DNA from: Boseongicola sp. SB0675_bin_26
GTDB lineage: Bacteria; Pseudomonadota; Alphaproteobacteria; Rhodobacterales; Rhodobacteraceae
Reading direction: 5' to 3'
Assembly (NCBI GenBank): GCA_009843725.1
Contig: VYCX01000441.1
Location: forward strand, 1-14,153
Length of the DNA stretch: 14,153 nt
The notes beneath the pieces were generated by a model. The model was not told the DNA's origin. It searched no databases and saw only the letters and a list, made by a program, of their open reading frames with translations. The translations under genes and the position numbers were made by a program. Below are positions 6,645 through 14,153 of this stretch, one piece after another. The first letter of the stretch is position 1. The number at the start of each line of letters is the position of its first letter.

Positions 6645-9600
6645 CCGGCATCATCGACTGGGCCGCGTCGCGCGCCCGAATGGTCCTGTCATTCATCGCG
6701 CTTTCGCTGCTGGCGGGTGCCTTCGCCTACACCCAGCTTCCGAAGGAAGGCGCTCCTGACATCGAATATCCGGCCATCTTCGTGAGCTTGCCGTTTGCAG
6801 GGATCAGCGCAGAGGACAGCGAAGCGCTCCTGATCAAGCCGATGGAAAGCGAGCTTGCCGACCTCGACGGGATCAAGTCGATCAGCGCGACAGCGGCCGA
6901 AGGCTATGCCAACGTCCTCATGGAATTTGACTTCGGATGGGACAAGACGCAGGTCCTGGCAGACGTACGGGACGCAATGAACAAGGCCGAGGCGCAGTTT
7001 CCGGCAGGGGCCGACCAATACACGATTGGCGAACTGAACTTCTCGGAATTTCCGATCTTGGTCGTCAACCTGACAGGCGCCGTGCCCGAACGGACCTTGT
7101 TGCGAGTCGCAAAGTCCCTGCAAGACCGGCTTGAAGAGCTGGAGCCGGTGCTGGAAGCGAAGCTTGCCGGCCATCGTGAAGAAATGGTCGAAGTTGTGGT
7201 CGATCCGCTGCGCTTCGAGGCCATTGATGTCACGGTGGGCGAGCTCATCGGCAAGCTGACCAACAACAACCAGTTGATTGCTGCAGGCAACGTGGAAACG
7301 GAATCCGGCTCCTTCGCCATCAAGATTCCCTCTTCTTTCGACGAACAGCAGGACATCTACAGGTTGCCGGTGAAGGCCGACGGTGACCGGATCATCACGG
7401 TGGGCGACGTTGCCGACATAAGGCTGACCTTCGAGGATCGGTCGGGCACAGCGCGCTTCAACGGCGTGAACTCGGTCGCCCTCCAGATCGTGAAGCGGAA
7501 GGGCTTCCCCACAATCAGCACGACCGAGCTCGTCCGGCATGAAATCGAGGCGGCACGTGCGGCCTGGCCGCCCGACCTGCAGACGGTAGTCACGGTCGGC
7601 GCATCCAACGATCAGTCGTCGGGGGTAAGGTCGATGGTGAACCAGCTTGAAGGCTCGGTCCTGACCGCCATCGCCCTCGTCATGATCGTGGTCCTGGCGA
7701 CGCTTGGCACCCGCTCGGCGCTGCTTGTCGGCTTTGCCATTCCGACTTCATTCCTTCTCTGCTTCGCGTTCTTGGCGGTCATGGGGATTGCCATCTCGAA
7801 CATCGTCATGTTTGGCCTGATCCTGTCCGTCGGCATACTGGTCGACGGCGCCATCGTCGTGGTGGAATACGCCGACAAGCGGATTCAAGCCGGCACCGGT
7901 CCGATGCACGCCTTTGTAGAGGCGGCAAAGCGCATGTTCTGGCCCGTCGTGTCTTCAACGGCAACGACACTGTGCGCGTTCCTGCCCATGCTCTTTTGGC
8001 CAGGCGTGTCCGGCGAGTTCATGGGTATGCTGCCGGTCACGCTCATCTTCGTCCTTTCGGCATCCCTGATCGTCGCCCTGATCTACCTGCCCGTCGTCGG
8101 CGGGATTTCAGGCCGGCTGAGCCGGATTCTTGAACGGCTTTCAGCGGCGCTGGTGCGCTCCTTTCCATGGCCGTTTCGAGTCGCCCTTGTCGGCGTCGCG
8201 TTCTGCCTGATGTTCCTTGCCGCCTTGCAGATCCTTAACCCGGCCCTTCTCCCGATGCCTTACGCCGAGACGCTTGGATCAGCGACCGGTGCGATTCTCT
8301 TTGCGGGCGCGGCAGCGTTTTCGTCTGTCGCGCTCAACTCCGTCAAGTCCAAACGCGGAATGCGCCAGGCCGGCATGGGAAGGAAACGAACACCGTTCGG
8401 TCACCTGATCGCATTCATTGCCAGCAACCCGGTGATGCCGGTCGTGACGATCAGCTTGGTCATCTCCTTCGTCATATCGGTCTTCGTCCACTTCGGCGCG
8501 AACAACAAGGGCGTCGAGTTCTTCGTGGAAGTCGAGGCCGAGCAAGCCATCGTCTACGTGCGTGCGCGCGGAAATCTCAGCCTCGCAGAAAAGGACGCGC
8601 TTGTTCAGGAGGCAGAGACAGTCGTCCTCGCCACTCCCGGAGTGAAGAACGCATTCGCCTTTGCAGGCGCCGGCGGGCTGAACGCGAACACCGGAGGCGC
8701 GCAGGGTCCGAACGACGCGATCGGCCAGATCCAGATTGAGCTCGTGGCCTGGGAAGACCGGCCGGCCCTTGCCGAGGCGCATGGCGTTGAGATTGGCAGC
8801 CTCAACGGCAACGTCGTTCTGGAAAACCTCGAGGCACAGCTCGGCGAAATCCCGGGCATCAAGGTCGAAATTCTGAACCTGACGCGTGGTCCCTCGTCGG
8901 CAAAGCCCCTGCACCTGCGCCTCAAGCTGGACGACTGGGGCAAGCTGATCGAAGCGACGCAGATCGCGCGCGAGCGTTTCGAGGCAACGCCCGGCCTCAT
9001 CGACATCGAAGACAACCTGCCGCTGCCCGGCATCGACTGGCAGATTGATGTCGATGTCGAGAGAGCGGGAAAGTACGGCGCAAACGTCGCGACGATCGGC
9101 GGCATGATCCAGCTCGTTACGCGCGGCGTCTTGCTGGACACGATGCGCGTGGACTCTTCGGATGAGGAAATCGAAATCCGTGCCCGGCTGCCCGAGGACG
9201 AGAGATTCCTGTCGACGCTTGATTCGCTCAAGGTCCGGACCAATCAAGGTCTCGTACCGCTTTCGAACCTGATTACTCGAAAGCCCGTTGCGCAGCTCGC
9301 ACAAATTACTCGGACCGACCAGACACGCTTCTTCGATGTCAAGGCCAATGTGGAAAGCGACCTGGTGAAGCTGGTCGATTCCGAGGGCGTGATAGTGGAA
9401 GTCGTCAGGGCGGCGGATGCAAGGAGCGGCGCCCTGACCAGACGCATCGCCGAGGATGGCCTGGACACCGTGCCGGTCACTGCCACCGAACGGATCGAGA
9501 CCTTGACCAAGTGGATCGAGGAAGAGCGACCTTTCCCCGACGGCGTCGATTGGGAGTGGACCGGCGACGCCCAGGATCAGGCGGAGTCCCAAGCCTTCCT

Positions 9601-10300
9601 TCAGACCGGGTTCATGGCCGCGCTCGGCCTGATGTTCATCATCCTGCTGGCGCAGTTCAATTCGTTCTACAACGCAATCCTCGTGTTGCTTGCAGTGGTC
9701 CTGTCCACCACGGGCGTCCTGATCGGCATGCTCGTGATGCAGCAGCCGTTCTCGATCATCATGACGGGAACCGGCATTGTGGCGCTTGCGGGAATCGTCG
9801 TGAACAACAACATCGTGCTGATCGACACGTATCAGGAGTATTCCAGGTACATGCCTCGGATCGAGGCCATCATTCGCACCGCGGAGGCCCGTCTGCGACC
9901 GGTCCTGCTGACAACCATAACGACGATCGCGGGCTTGCTGCCGATGATGCTGGGCCTTTCGTTCGACTTCTTCAACGGGGGATATTCGCTCAACGCCCCA
10001 GCAGCGCTCTGGTGGAAGCCGCTTGCGACCGCGGTGGTCTTTGGCCTCGGCACTGCCACGCTCCTGACGCTTGTGTTCACGCCGTCGATGCTGGCTCTGC
10101 GTGTTTGGTTCTGGACCATCCTCGCCAACGCTCTCAGCGCGCTGAGCGCCTTGACACGTGGCGCAAGAAGCCGCAGCGCACGGGACTGGGCGCTGAAACG
10201 TGCAGCAAGGAAAATGAAGGGAACAGACGTGGTTTGGGACGTAGATGCAGACCCTGCCAGAACTGTTCAGCCACTGCACGAATTGAGGGCCGCAGAATAG
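6641..10300 (+). CDS. RND efflux pump permease, inner-membrane proton antiporter (AcrB/HAE-like), enlarged
   Basis: This 1219-residue transporter of the RND superfamily is the pump of the preceding adaptor; its substrate cannot be told from sequence. It has the usual two-fold plan: TM1 near 13-31, first porter region about 40-335, a TM block about 337-487, a later TM near 597-618, second porter region about 620-985, and a C-terminal TM block about 988-1160. The TM4 motif reads GILVDGAIVVVE (398-409), keeping the first Asp (402) of AcrB's DD pair but with Gly for the second. The TM10 region reads GIVVNNNIVLID (1051-1062), with Asn where AcrB has its relay Lys. The length exceeds the usual 1020-1050. 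About 100 extra residues lie between TM6 and TM7 (488-597) with two more hydrophobic stretches (513-532 and 548-567), and there is a basic C-terminal tail. The start is the ATG of the ATGA overlap; the stop is TAG. Confidence 0.92.
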   Translation: MTGIIDWAASRARMVLSFIALSLLAGAFAYTQLPKEGAPDIEYPAIFVSLPFAGISAEDSEALLIKPMESELADLDGIKSISATAAEGYANVLMEFDFGWDKTQVLADVRDAMNKAEAQFPAGADQYTIGELNFSEFPILVVNLTGAVPERTLLRVAKSLQDRLEELEPVLEAKLAGHREEMVEVVVDPLRFEAIDVTVGELIGKLTNNNQLIAAGNVETESGSFAIKIPSSFDEQQDIYRLPVKADGDRIITVGDVADIRLTFEDRSGTARFNGVNSVALQIVKRKGFPTISTTELVRHEIEAARAAWPPDLQTVVTVGASNDQSSGVRSMVNQLEGSVLTAIALVMIVVLATLGTRSALLVGFAIPTSFLLCFAFLAVMGIAISNIVMFGLILSVGILVDGAIVVVEYADKRIQAGTGPMHAFVEAAKRMFWPVVSSTATTLCAFLPMLFWPGVSGEFMGMLPVTLIFVLSASLIVALIYLPVVGGISGRLSRILERLSAALVRSFPWPFRVALVGVAFCLMFLAALQILNPALLPMPYAETLGSATGAILFAGAAAFSSVALNSVKSKRGMRQAGMGRKRTPFGHLIAFIASNPVMPVVTISLVISFVISVFVHFGANNKGVEFFVEVEAEQAIVYVRARGNLSLAEKDALVQEAETVVLATPGVKNAFAFAGAGGLNANTGGAQGPNDAIGQIQIELVAWEDRPALAEAHGVEIGSLNGNVVLENLEAQLGEIPGIKVEILNLTRGPSSAKPLHLRLKLDDWGKLIEATQIARERFEATPGLIDIEDNLPLPGIDWQIDVDVERAGKYGANVATIGGMIQLVTRGVLLDTMRVDSSDEEIEIRARLPEDERFLSTLDSLKVRTNQGLVPLSNLITRKPVAQLAQITRTDQTRFFDVKANVESDLVKLVDSEGVIVEVVRAADARSGALTRRIAEDGLDTVPVTATERIETLTKWIEEERPFPDGVDWEWTGDAQDQAESQAFLQTGFMAALGLMFIILLAQFNSFYNAILVLLAVVLSTTGVLIGMLVMQQPFSIIMTGTGIVALAGIVVNNNIVLIDTYQEYSRYMPRIEAIIRTAEARLRPVLLTTITTIAGLLPMMLGLSFDFFNGGYSLNAPAALWWKPLATAVVFGLGTATLLTLVFTPSMLALRVWFWTILANALSALSALTRGARSRSARDWALKRAARKMKGTDVVWDVDADPARTVQPLHELRAAE

Positions 10301-10323
10301 CGCCGGGTTCCACCTGCACTTGA

Positions 10324-10369
10324 GTCCGGTTCCGGACCCCACCTACAATTTGCGTCCCGGGTTACCGGG
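10324..10369. terminator. Possible bidirectional terminator between convergent genes
   Basis: Only 94 bases separate the permease stop from the stop of the convergent ABC exporter. Two small GC hairpins occur there: GTCCG/CGGAC with a 4-base loop (10324-10337) and CCCGG/CCGGG with a 4-base loop (10356-10369). Neither has a T tract, so termination could equally be Rho-dependent. Confidence 0.27.
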
Positions 10370-10394
10370 TTGCCGGCGTCGCCCGGAACAGGCG

Positions 10395-12206
10395 TCAGGC
10401 CGCGTCGTCCTCAGCAGCCTGCCGATGCCAGAGCGACGCGTACCGTCCGTTTCGGGCGATAAGCGCTTCGTGAGTCCCTTCTTCGACGATTTGCCCGCTT
10501 TCGAGCACCACGATCCGGTCGGCATGGGCGATCGTGGACAGGCGGTGCGCGATTGTGATCACGGAGCGGCCTTCGCCCATGGCCTGGAGCTCATGCTGGA
10601 TCTCGGATTCGGTCTCTGTGTCGAGAGCGCTCGTTGCCTCGTCCAGGAGCAGGATAGGCGGATTCTTGAGGATCGTTCGCGCGATCCCGACACGCTGCTT
10701 TTCCCCGCCCGAGAGCTTCAGCCCCCGCTCGCCGACGGTCGTGTCGTAGCCGTCCGGCAAACCAGAGATGAAGTCGTGGATCTTTGCCGCCCGCGCAGCC
10801 TCGACGATCTCTGCCCGTGACGCTTCGGGACGGCCATATGCGATGTTGTAGTAGATGGTGTCGTTGAAGAGAACCGTGTCCTGCGGCACGACTCCGATCG
10901 CGGCGTGCAGGCTCTTCTGGGTGACGTCGCGAATGTCCTGCCCGTCAATGAGGAGCGCTCCGCCGCTCGTGTCGTAGAAACGGAAAAGAAGCCTTCCGAT
11001 CGTGGACTTCCCGGAGCCGGACGGACCCACGATCGCCACTGTGCGGCCAGCGGGCACCTCAAGCGTCACCCCCTTCAGGATAAGGTGGCCGTCCTGATAG
11101 CCGAATTGGACATCTTGGAACGTGATCTGCCCGCCGACAATGGCGAGATCGGGCGCCCCCGCCCTGTCCTGGACTTCCGCAGGATGCGCCAGCAGGTCGA
11201 ACATCTCGCCCATGTCCACGAGGCTTTGCCGGATTTCGCGGTAGACCGTGCCAAGGAAATTCAGGGGCATGGTGATCTGGATCATGTAGGCGTTCACCAT
11301 CACGAAGTCGCCGACGGTCAGGGTGCCGTCTGCAACCCCGACAGCAGCCATGATCATGACGGCAACAAGGCCGCTTGAAATCAGGAACGCCTGACCGAAA
11401 TTCAGGAATGCCAACGAATAGGATGTCTTGAGAGCGGCAAGGACATAGCGCTCCATCGCGCCGTCATACCGGTTCGCTACGCGCTCCGCGGCGCCGAAGT
11501 GCTTCACCGTCACAAAATTGAGCAGGCTGTCGCTCGCCTTTTGGTTGGCGTCGGTGGCATGCTCGATCATTTCCCGACGGATCTTCACCCGCCATTCGGT
11601 AACCCTGAACGTGAACCAGACATACAGGAATATGGTCACGACGACGGCAGCCAGGTACCAGATGTCAAACACGACTGCCAGGACGGCAGCGATCATCGCC
11701 AGTTCCACGACAAGCGGAGCGATGGAGAACAGAAGAAACCGCAGCAGGAACTCTACGCCTTTTACGCCGCGCTCGATGATCCGGCTGAGGCCGCCGGTCT
11801 TTCGCGTGATGTGATAACGAAGCGATAGCGCATGAACATGGTTGAAGGTTTCGAGTGCAATCTGCCGCAGGGCGCGCTGGCCAACGGCGGCGAACAGGAC
11901 ATCCCGCAATTGCTGAAATCCGATCGTCAGAAGTCTTGCCATGCCGTAGGCAACCGTGATTCCGACGGCACCGATGCCGAGAGCCCAGACAGGGTCCACG
12001 TCCTCTCCGGCAAGCACGTCAACCGCAGCTTTGTAGAGAAAGGGCGTGCCAACTGCGACAATCTTGGAGAGCAGCAAGGCCAACAGGGCCAATACGACGC
12101 GCCGCCGAACCCATTGCTTGTCTGACGGCCAGAGGAATGGTGCAAGCTTCCTGATGATGCTCAGGCCGCCATCGCGTTCCTTGGCTGGAGAATGGACGTC
12201 GGTCAT
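10395..12206 (-). CDS. Atm1-type ABC exporter (ABCB7/HMT1 family), fused permease and ATPase
   Basis: This 603-residue half-transporter works as a homodimer in the inner membrane. The family exports glutathione conjugates or persulfide and is tied to Fe-S homeostasis and heavy-metal tolerance. Residues 1-340 hold the six-helix membrane domain, including the family stretch YHITRKTGGLSRIIERG (131-147). Residues 358-603 hold the ATPase: Walker A GPSGSGKST 394-402, Q-loop Gln442, signature LSGGE 498-502, Walker B ILLLDE 518-523 with Glu523, and H-loop His554. Recalled glutathione-contact positions of Novosphingobium Atm1 (Arg206, Arg210, Asn269, Gln272) and its catalytic Glu523 are the same residues at the same numbers here. 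This supports the family call and the ATG at 12206 (MTDVHSPAKE), which has AAGGA 10 bases upstream. A GTG 16 codons earlier is possible but less likely. It ends in TGA. Confidence 0.9.
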   Translation of the reverse strand: MTDVHSPAKERDGGLSIIRKLAPFLWPSDKQWVRRRVVLALLALLLSKIVAVGTPFLYKAAVDVLAGEDVDPVWALGIGAVGITVAYGMARLLTIGFQQLRDVLFAAVGQRALRQIALETFNHVHALSLRYHITRKTGGLSRIIERGVKGVEFLLRFLLFSIAPLVVELAMIAAVLAVVFDIWYLAAVVVTIFLYVWFTFRVTEWRVKIRREMIEHATDANQKASDSLLNFVTVKHFGAAERVANRYDGAMERYVLAALKTSYSLAFLNFGQAFLISSGLVAVMIMAAVGVADGTLTVGDFVMVNAYMIQITMPLNFLGTVYREIRQSLVDMGEMFDLLAHPAEVQDRAGAPDLAIVGGQITFQDVQFGYQDGHLILKGVTLEVPAGRTVAIVGPSGSGKSTIGRLLFRFYDTSGGALLIDGQDIRDVTQKSLHAAIGVVPQDTVLFNDTIYYNIAYGRPEASRAEIVEAARAAKIHDFISGLPDGYDTTVGERGLKLSGGEKQRVGIARTILKNPPILLLDEATSALDTETESEIQHELQAMGEGRSVITIAHRLSTIAHADRIVVLESGQIVEEGTHEALIARNGRYASLWHRQAAEDDAA

Positions 12207-12552
12207 CCCGCCTCGTTCCTTCTGCACTGCAACCACGCCTTCGCCCTTGCACACTCAGACAATGAGCACTGACGCGACAGGCACATGAAATCGCCGCATC
12301 CCCTCAAATCGAAATCTCGTGCCATCGGCATGCTTGCATCTGACACGATGCTCCCGGTTCGCCCGTCTTTGCGAAGGTTCGGCGATGACTTCAAAGGGCC
12401 AGACAACGAGTCGCTGCCCCAGTCTCAGTCGGTCCTTGGCAGGGCATTGTACAACATGGTCACTTGCCATATGCGGCTGGACCGGAACGCTGCCTGCAGC
12501 AGCCTTCGTGGCGTGGGCCGAGCGGCGGGGACGCCTGACTTTCGCTCCACAG
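12207..12552. other. Intergenic region between the LysM gene and the ABC exporter
   Basis: No convincing gene lies in these 346 bases between two minus-strand genes. The best candidate is a minus-strand frame of 71 codons (ATG at 12470, TGA at 12255). Its third positions are only about 55 percent G/C, well below the neighbouring genes, and I recognise no domain. Plus-strand frames here run into the antisense of the LysM gene. The exporter promoter should be here, but I see no clear -35/-10 pair. TTGTACAA near 12448-12455 is a perfect 8-base palindrome of unknown meaning. No T-tract terminator follows the LysM stop. Confidence 0.5.
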
Positions 12553-14091
12553 TCAATCTGGCACCGCGAAGATCTGGCCGGGAAAGATCAGGTCGGGGTC
12601 ACGTATCCGGTCCGTGTTGGCCTCGTAGACACGTACGTAGAGAATTCCCCTGCCGTATCTCTTTCGCGCGAGACCCCAGAGCGTGTTTCCCGGCTGGATC
12701 GTGACAAGCGAGACCGGCGCGAGCAAGGTTGCCGGACTCTTGTCCAATGCCTGAATGTCTTCGGCCGCTTCACGGAGGAACGGAGTCTCCACGCGCGAGA
12801 TCACCCTGCCCTCTGCATTGAGCTCATCGACTCGAAGCGTGTAGGTGCCCGTGTCGACATCCGGCAACGGCGTGCGCCACTGGCCGCCTTCGCCCACGCT
12901 GGCATCGACCAGATCCTTGTTGTCGAGGTAGATTCTAACCGTTTCCGTTCCTGTGGCGCGACCGCCGACCGTGACCTCACCCTCCTCGTCATAGGCAATC
13001 GTGTCCACCGAGACATTCTCGGGAACCTCGGAAATGTCGCTGGAATCCTGAACAACCTGGACACCGCTTTCGTCGGAGAGAAGAACGGTTGGCAGGGTTT
13101 GCCTGCCATCCGGCTGTTCCTCCTGTTCAGCTGAAGTGGCGGCTGATGCCGTCCGCCCGTCATCGGATTGCGCCGTCTCATCGGTTGAAGCGCCGGCCGA
13201 AGCGGTCTGTTCGGCGTCCGGCTGTTCTGGCCGTTCTGTTGAAGCGGCGGCTGATGCCGCCCGCCCGGCATCGGCCTGCACAGTCTGAGCGGCTGAGGCG
13301 TCAGCCGATGCCGTCTGTTCGATGTCGGATTGCGCTGCCTGTTCAGTCGAAGCGACGGCCGATGCTGTTCGCTCGTCATCGGTCTGCGTCGTCTGGTCGG
13401 CCGAAGTGGCGATAGATGCCGTTCGCTCATCGTCAGATTGCGATGTCTGGTCAGTTGAAGCGATCGCGTCGGTCTCTGACGATTCGCCGTCGACTTCATC
13501 AGCCTCACTTGCAATCTGCACTGGCGCAACGGGTCCCAGAATCAAGGACGATGCGCCGTCCAGAATGGCGCCATCCAAGCGGGTTTCGGTCAGCGTCAGT
13601 TCGCGAGGTTGATCCGACACGCCAAGTTCGGCGAAAATCACGAAGTTGCCCGTTCTGTCTGCGCTGGCCTCTCCGACCAGTTCGTCACTCAGGTACAAGG
13701 CAACCCGCGCCCCCCCTTCGACCCCACGCCCTGCGATCACTGCACTGCCGCCAAGCTCGATGCGGACAATGTCGAATGTCGCGCTGCTCATTGTTGTTGG
13801 CGCAGATGCGATCGATGCTGCAGAATCAGACACCGCAGCGCCTTCCGGTGTCGCCTCGCCCAGAGTTTCGGCCGATTCAGTTGGCAAAACGAGCGCGACC
13901 GTCGTGCCGTCCCCCTCCGTCATCGCGGCGGTTGCCGCAGGTGCCGGAGCGGCGTCGCTGCCCGGAGCCGTCTCGCCCGAAATGTCCGCCGATTCCGTCG
14001 CCGCATCAACCTCGGCCGCCATGCCGTCGTCCTGCGTCGTGACGGCGGTTGCCGAAGGTGCCGGAACGGCGTCGCCGCCCGGAGCCGTCAC
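12553..14091 (-). CDS. LysM-domain envelope protein with Ig-like domains and low-complexity repeats, 5' end missing or broken
   Basis: The first available start, GTG at 14091, gives 512 residues. Residues 1-78 are two copies of a 39-residue Ala/Pro-rich repeat. Residues about 104-170 form a bacterial Ig-like module (FDIVRIELGG through PRELTLTE). Residues 212-337 are seven copies of an 18-residue repeat. Residues about 362-436 form a second Ig-like module, and 462-511 form a C-terminal LysM domain (SLVTIQPGNTLWGLARKRYG through DLIFPGQIFAVPD) that should bind peptidoglycan. The GTG lacks a signal peptide or membrane anchor, and the same repeat continues upstream in frame past a TAA at 14110-14112 to the window edge. 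The true N-terminus is therefore outside the window, and this is a fragment of a longer gene or a pseudogene. Proteins of this plan are common in Rhodobacterales, where the N-terminus is normally a membrane anchor. Confidence 0.82.
   Translation of the reverse strand: MTAPGGDAVPAPSATAVTTQDDGMAAEVDAATESADISGETAPGSDAAPAPAATAAMTEGDGTTVALVLPTESAETLGEATPEGAAVSDSAASIASAPTTMSSATFDIVRIELGGSAVIAGRGVEGGARVALYLSDELVGEASADRTGNFVIFAELGVSDQPRELTLTETRLDGAILDGASSLILGPVAPVQIASEADEVDGESSETDAIASTDQTSQSDDERTASIATSADQTTQTDDERTASAVASTEQAAQSDIEQTASADASAAQTVQADAGRAASAAASTERPEQPDAEQTASAGASTDETAQSDDGRTASAATSAEQEEQPDGRQTLPTVLLSDESGVQVVQDSSDISEVPENVSVDTIAYDEEGEVTVGGRATGTETVRIYLDNKDLVDASVGEGGQWRTPLPDVDTGTYTLRVDELNAEGRVISRVETPFLREAAEDIQALDKSPATLLAPVSLVTIQPGNTLWGLARKRYGRGILYVRVYEANTDRIRDPDLIFPGQIFAVPD
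13081..13458 (-). repeat. Seven tandem 54-bp units in the LysM gene
   Basis: There are seven contiguous 18-codon units, for example STDQTSQSDDERTASIAT, SADQTTQTDDERTASAVA and STDETAQSDDGRTASAAT. Ser is invariant at position 1; Gln at 4 or 7, Asp at 9, and Ala-Ser or a similar small pair around 14-15 are largely kept. The units are diverged in DNA and all in frame. They form an acidic, disordered linker between the two Ig-like modules. Confidence 0.85.
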
Positions 14092-14153
14092 GCCCGAAGC
14101 GTCCGCCGATTACGGTGGCAAAACGAGCGCGACCGCAGTGCCGTCATCCTCCG
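13858..14153 (-). repeat. Tandem 117-bp repeat at the window edge, two full units and part of a third
   Basis: Units at 13858-13974 and 13975-14091 each encode 39 residues of the pattern xTAPGxDAxPAPxATA...ATESADISG. A third, partial unit at 14092-14153 contains the in-frame TAA. The third unit resembles the first more than its neighbour: both hold a stretch encoding VALVLP, with nearly identical DNA over GGCAAAACGAGCGCGACC. The array runs off the window. Confidence 0.8.
14110..14112 (-). other. In-frame TAA in the LysM gene
   Basis: On the minus strand the third repeat unit reads ALVLPP-stop-SADASG where the aligned unit reads ALVLPTESAETLG. GAA (Glu) has become TAA, a single G-to-T change, next to a changed Thr codon. 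The frame is open on both sides as far as the window shows. Confidence 0.75.

Noticed and set aside
10133..10146. A perfect 14-base palindrome CTCAGCG/CGCTGAG in the permease gene
   Set aside because: It lies in codons for the repetitive ALSALSAL stretch. The symmetry follows from repeated Leu-Ser-Ala codons and needs no regulatory explanation.
8279..10342. A 687-codon open frame antisense to the permease gene
   Set aside because: It exactly mirrors a clear RND permease. Strong G/C third-position bias keeps the opposite frame open, and the product is rich in Arg, His, Gln and Asp with no recognisable domain.
12255..12470. A 71-codon minus-strand ORF in the gap before the ABC exporter
   Set aside because: Its third-position G/C is near 55 percent, well below its neighbours. 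There is no clear ribosome binding site and no recognisable motif. It is kept only as a remark in the intergenic entry.
12319..13134. A 271-codon plus-strand ORF opposite the LysM C-terminus
   Set aside because: It lies mostly antisense to the LysM and second Ig-like domains, which are clearly the coding strand.
1..14153. Mobile element, CRISPR, phage or defence island
   Set aside because: There are no transposase, integrase, spaced direct repeats, target-site duplications or defence domains. The only repeats are in-frame coding repeats in the LysM gene.

Overview
The window looks like ordinary chromosome of a GC-rich alphaproteobacterium, most likely Rhodobacterales or a close relative. The evidence is the family resemblance of the proteins (an Atm1-type ABC exporter, a LysM protein with Ig-like repeats, a Der first G domain reading NKSE instead of NKxD), strong G/C third-position bias, and long spurious antisense reading frames. 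No rRNA, tRNA, CRISPR array, insertion sequence or phage gene was found. Nothing here amounts to a new multi-gene system. The unusual signals are two in-frame stop codons, coding tandem repeats and likely regulatory DNA.

Layout: (1) 1-320, non-coding lead-in, then serS (+, 321-1610), seryl-tRNA synthetase. (2) A minus-strand cluster yfgM-bamB-der (5247 down to 1804), the same order as in E. coli. It joins a membrane-anchored periplasmic TPR protein, a beta-propeller lipoprotein of the outer-membrane assembly machine, and a ribosome-assembly GTPase. der carries an in-frame TAG between its two G domains. (3) A divergent intergenic region (5248-5444) with a plausible promoter and two perfect inverted repeats. 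(4) A plus-strand efflux pair, a periplasmic adaptor (5445-6644) and an RND permease (6641-10300), overlapping by ATGA. A perfect 9-bp hairpin just before the permease start contains its ribosome binding site. (5) Convergent to these, an Atm1-type ABC exporter (-, 10395-12206). (6) A 346-base gap with nothing convincing in it. (7) A LysM/Ig-like envelope protein (-, 12553 to the right edge) with two sets of coding tandem repeats and an in-frame TAA near the edge.

Functionally, the window combines translation and ribosome biogenesis (serS, der), envelope assembly (yfgM, bamB, LysM protein) and export (RND pump, Atm1 exporter). TAG is the normal terminal stop of three genes here (yfgM, the permease and der itself), so the internal TAG in der does not indicate a reassigned code. 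Nonsense mutation, consensus error, or a real split/readthrough of an otherwise intact essential gene remain open.
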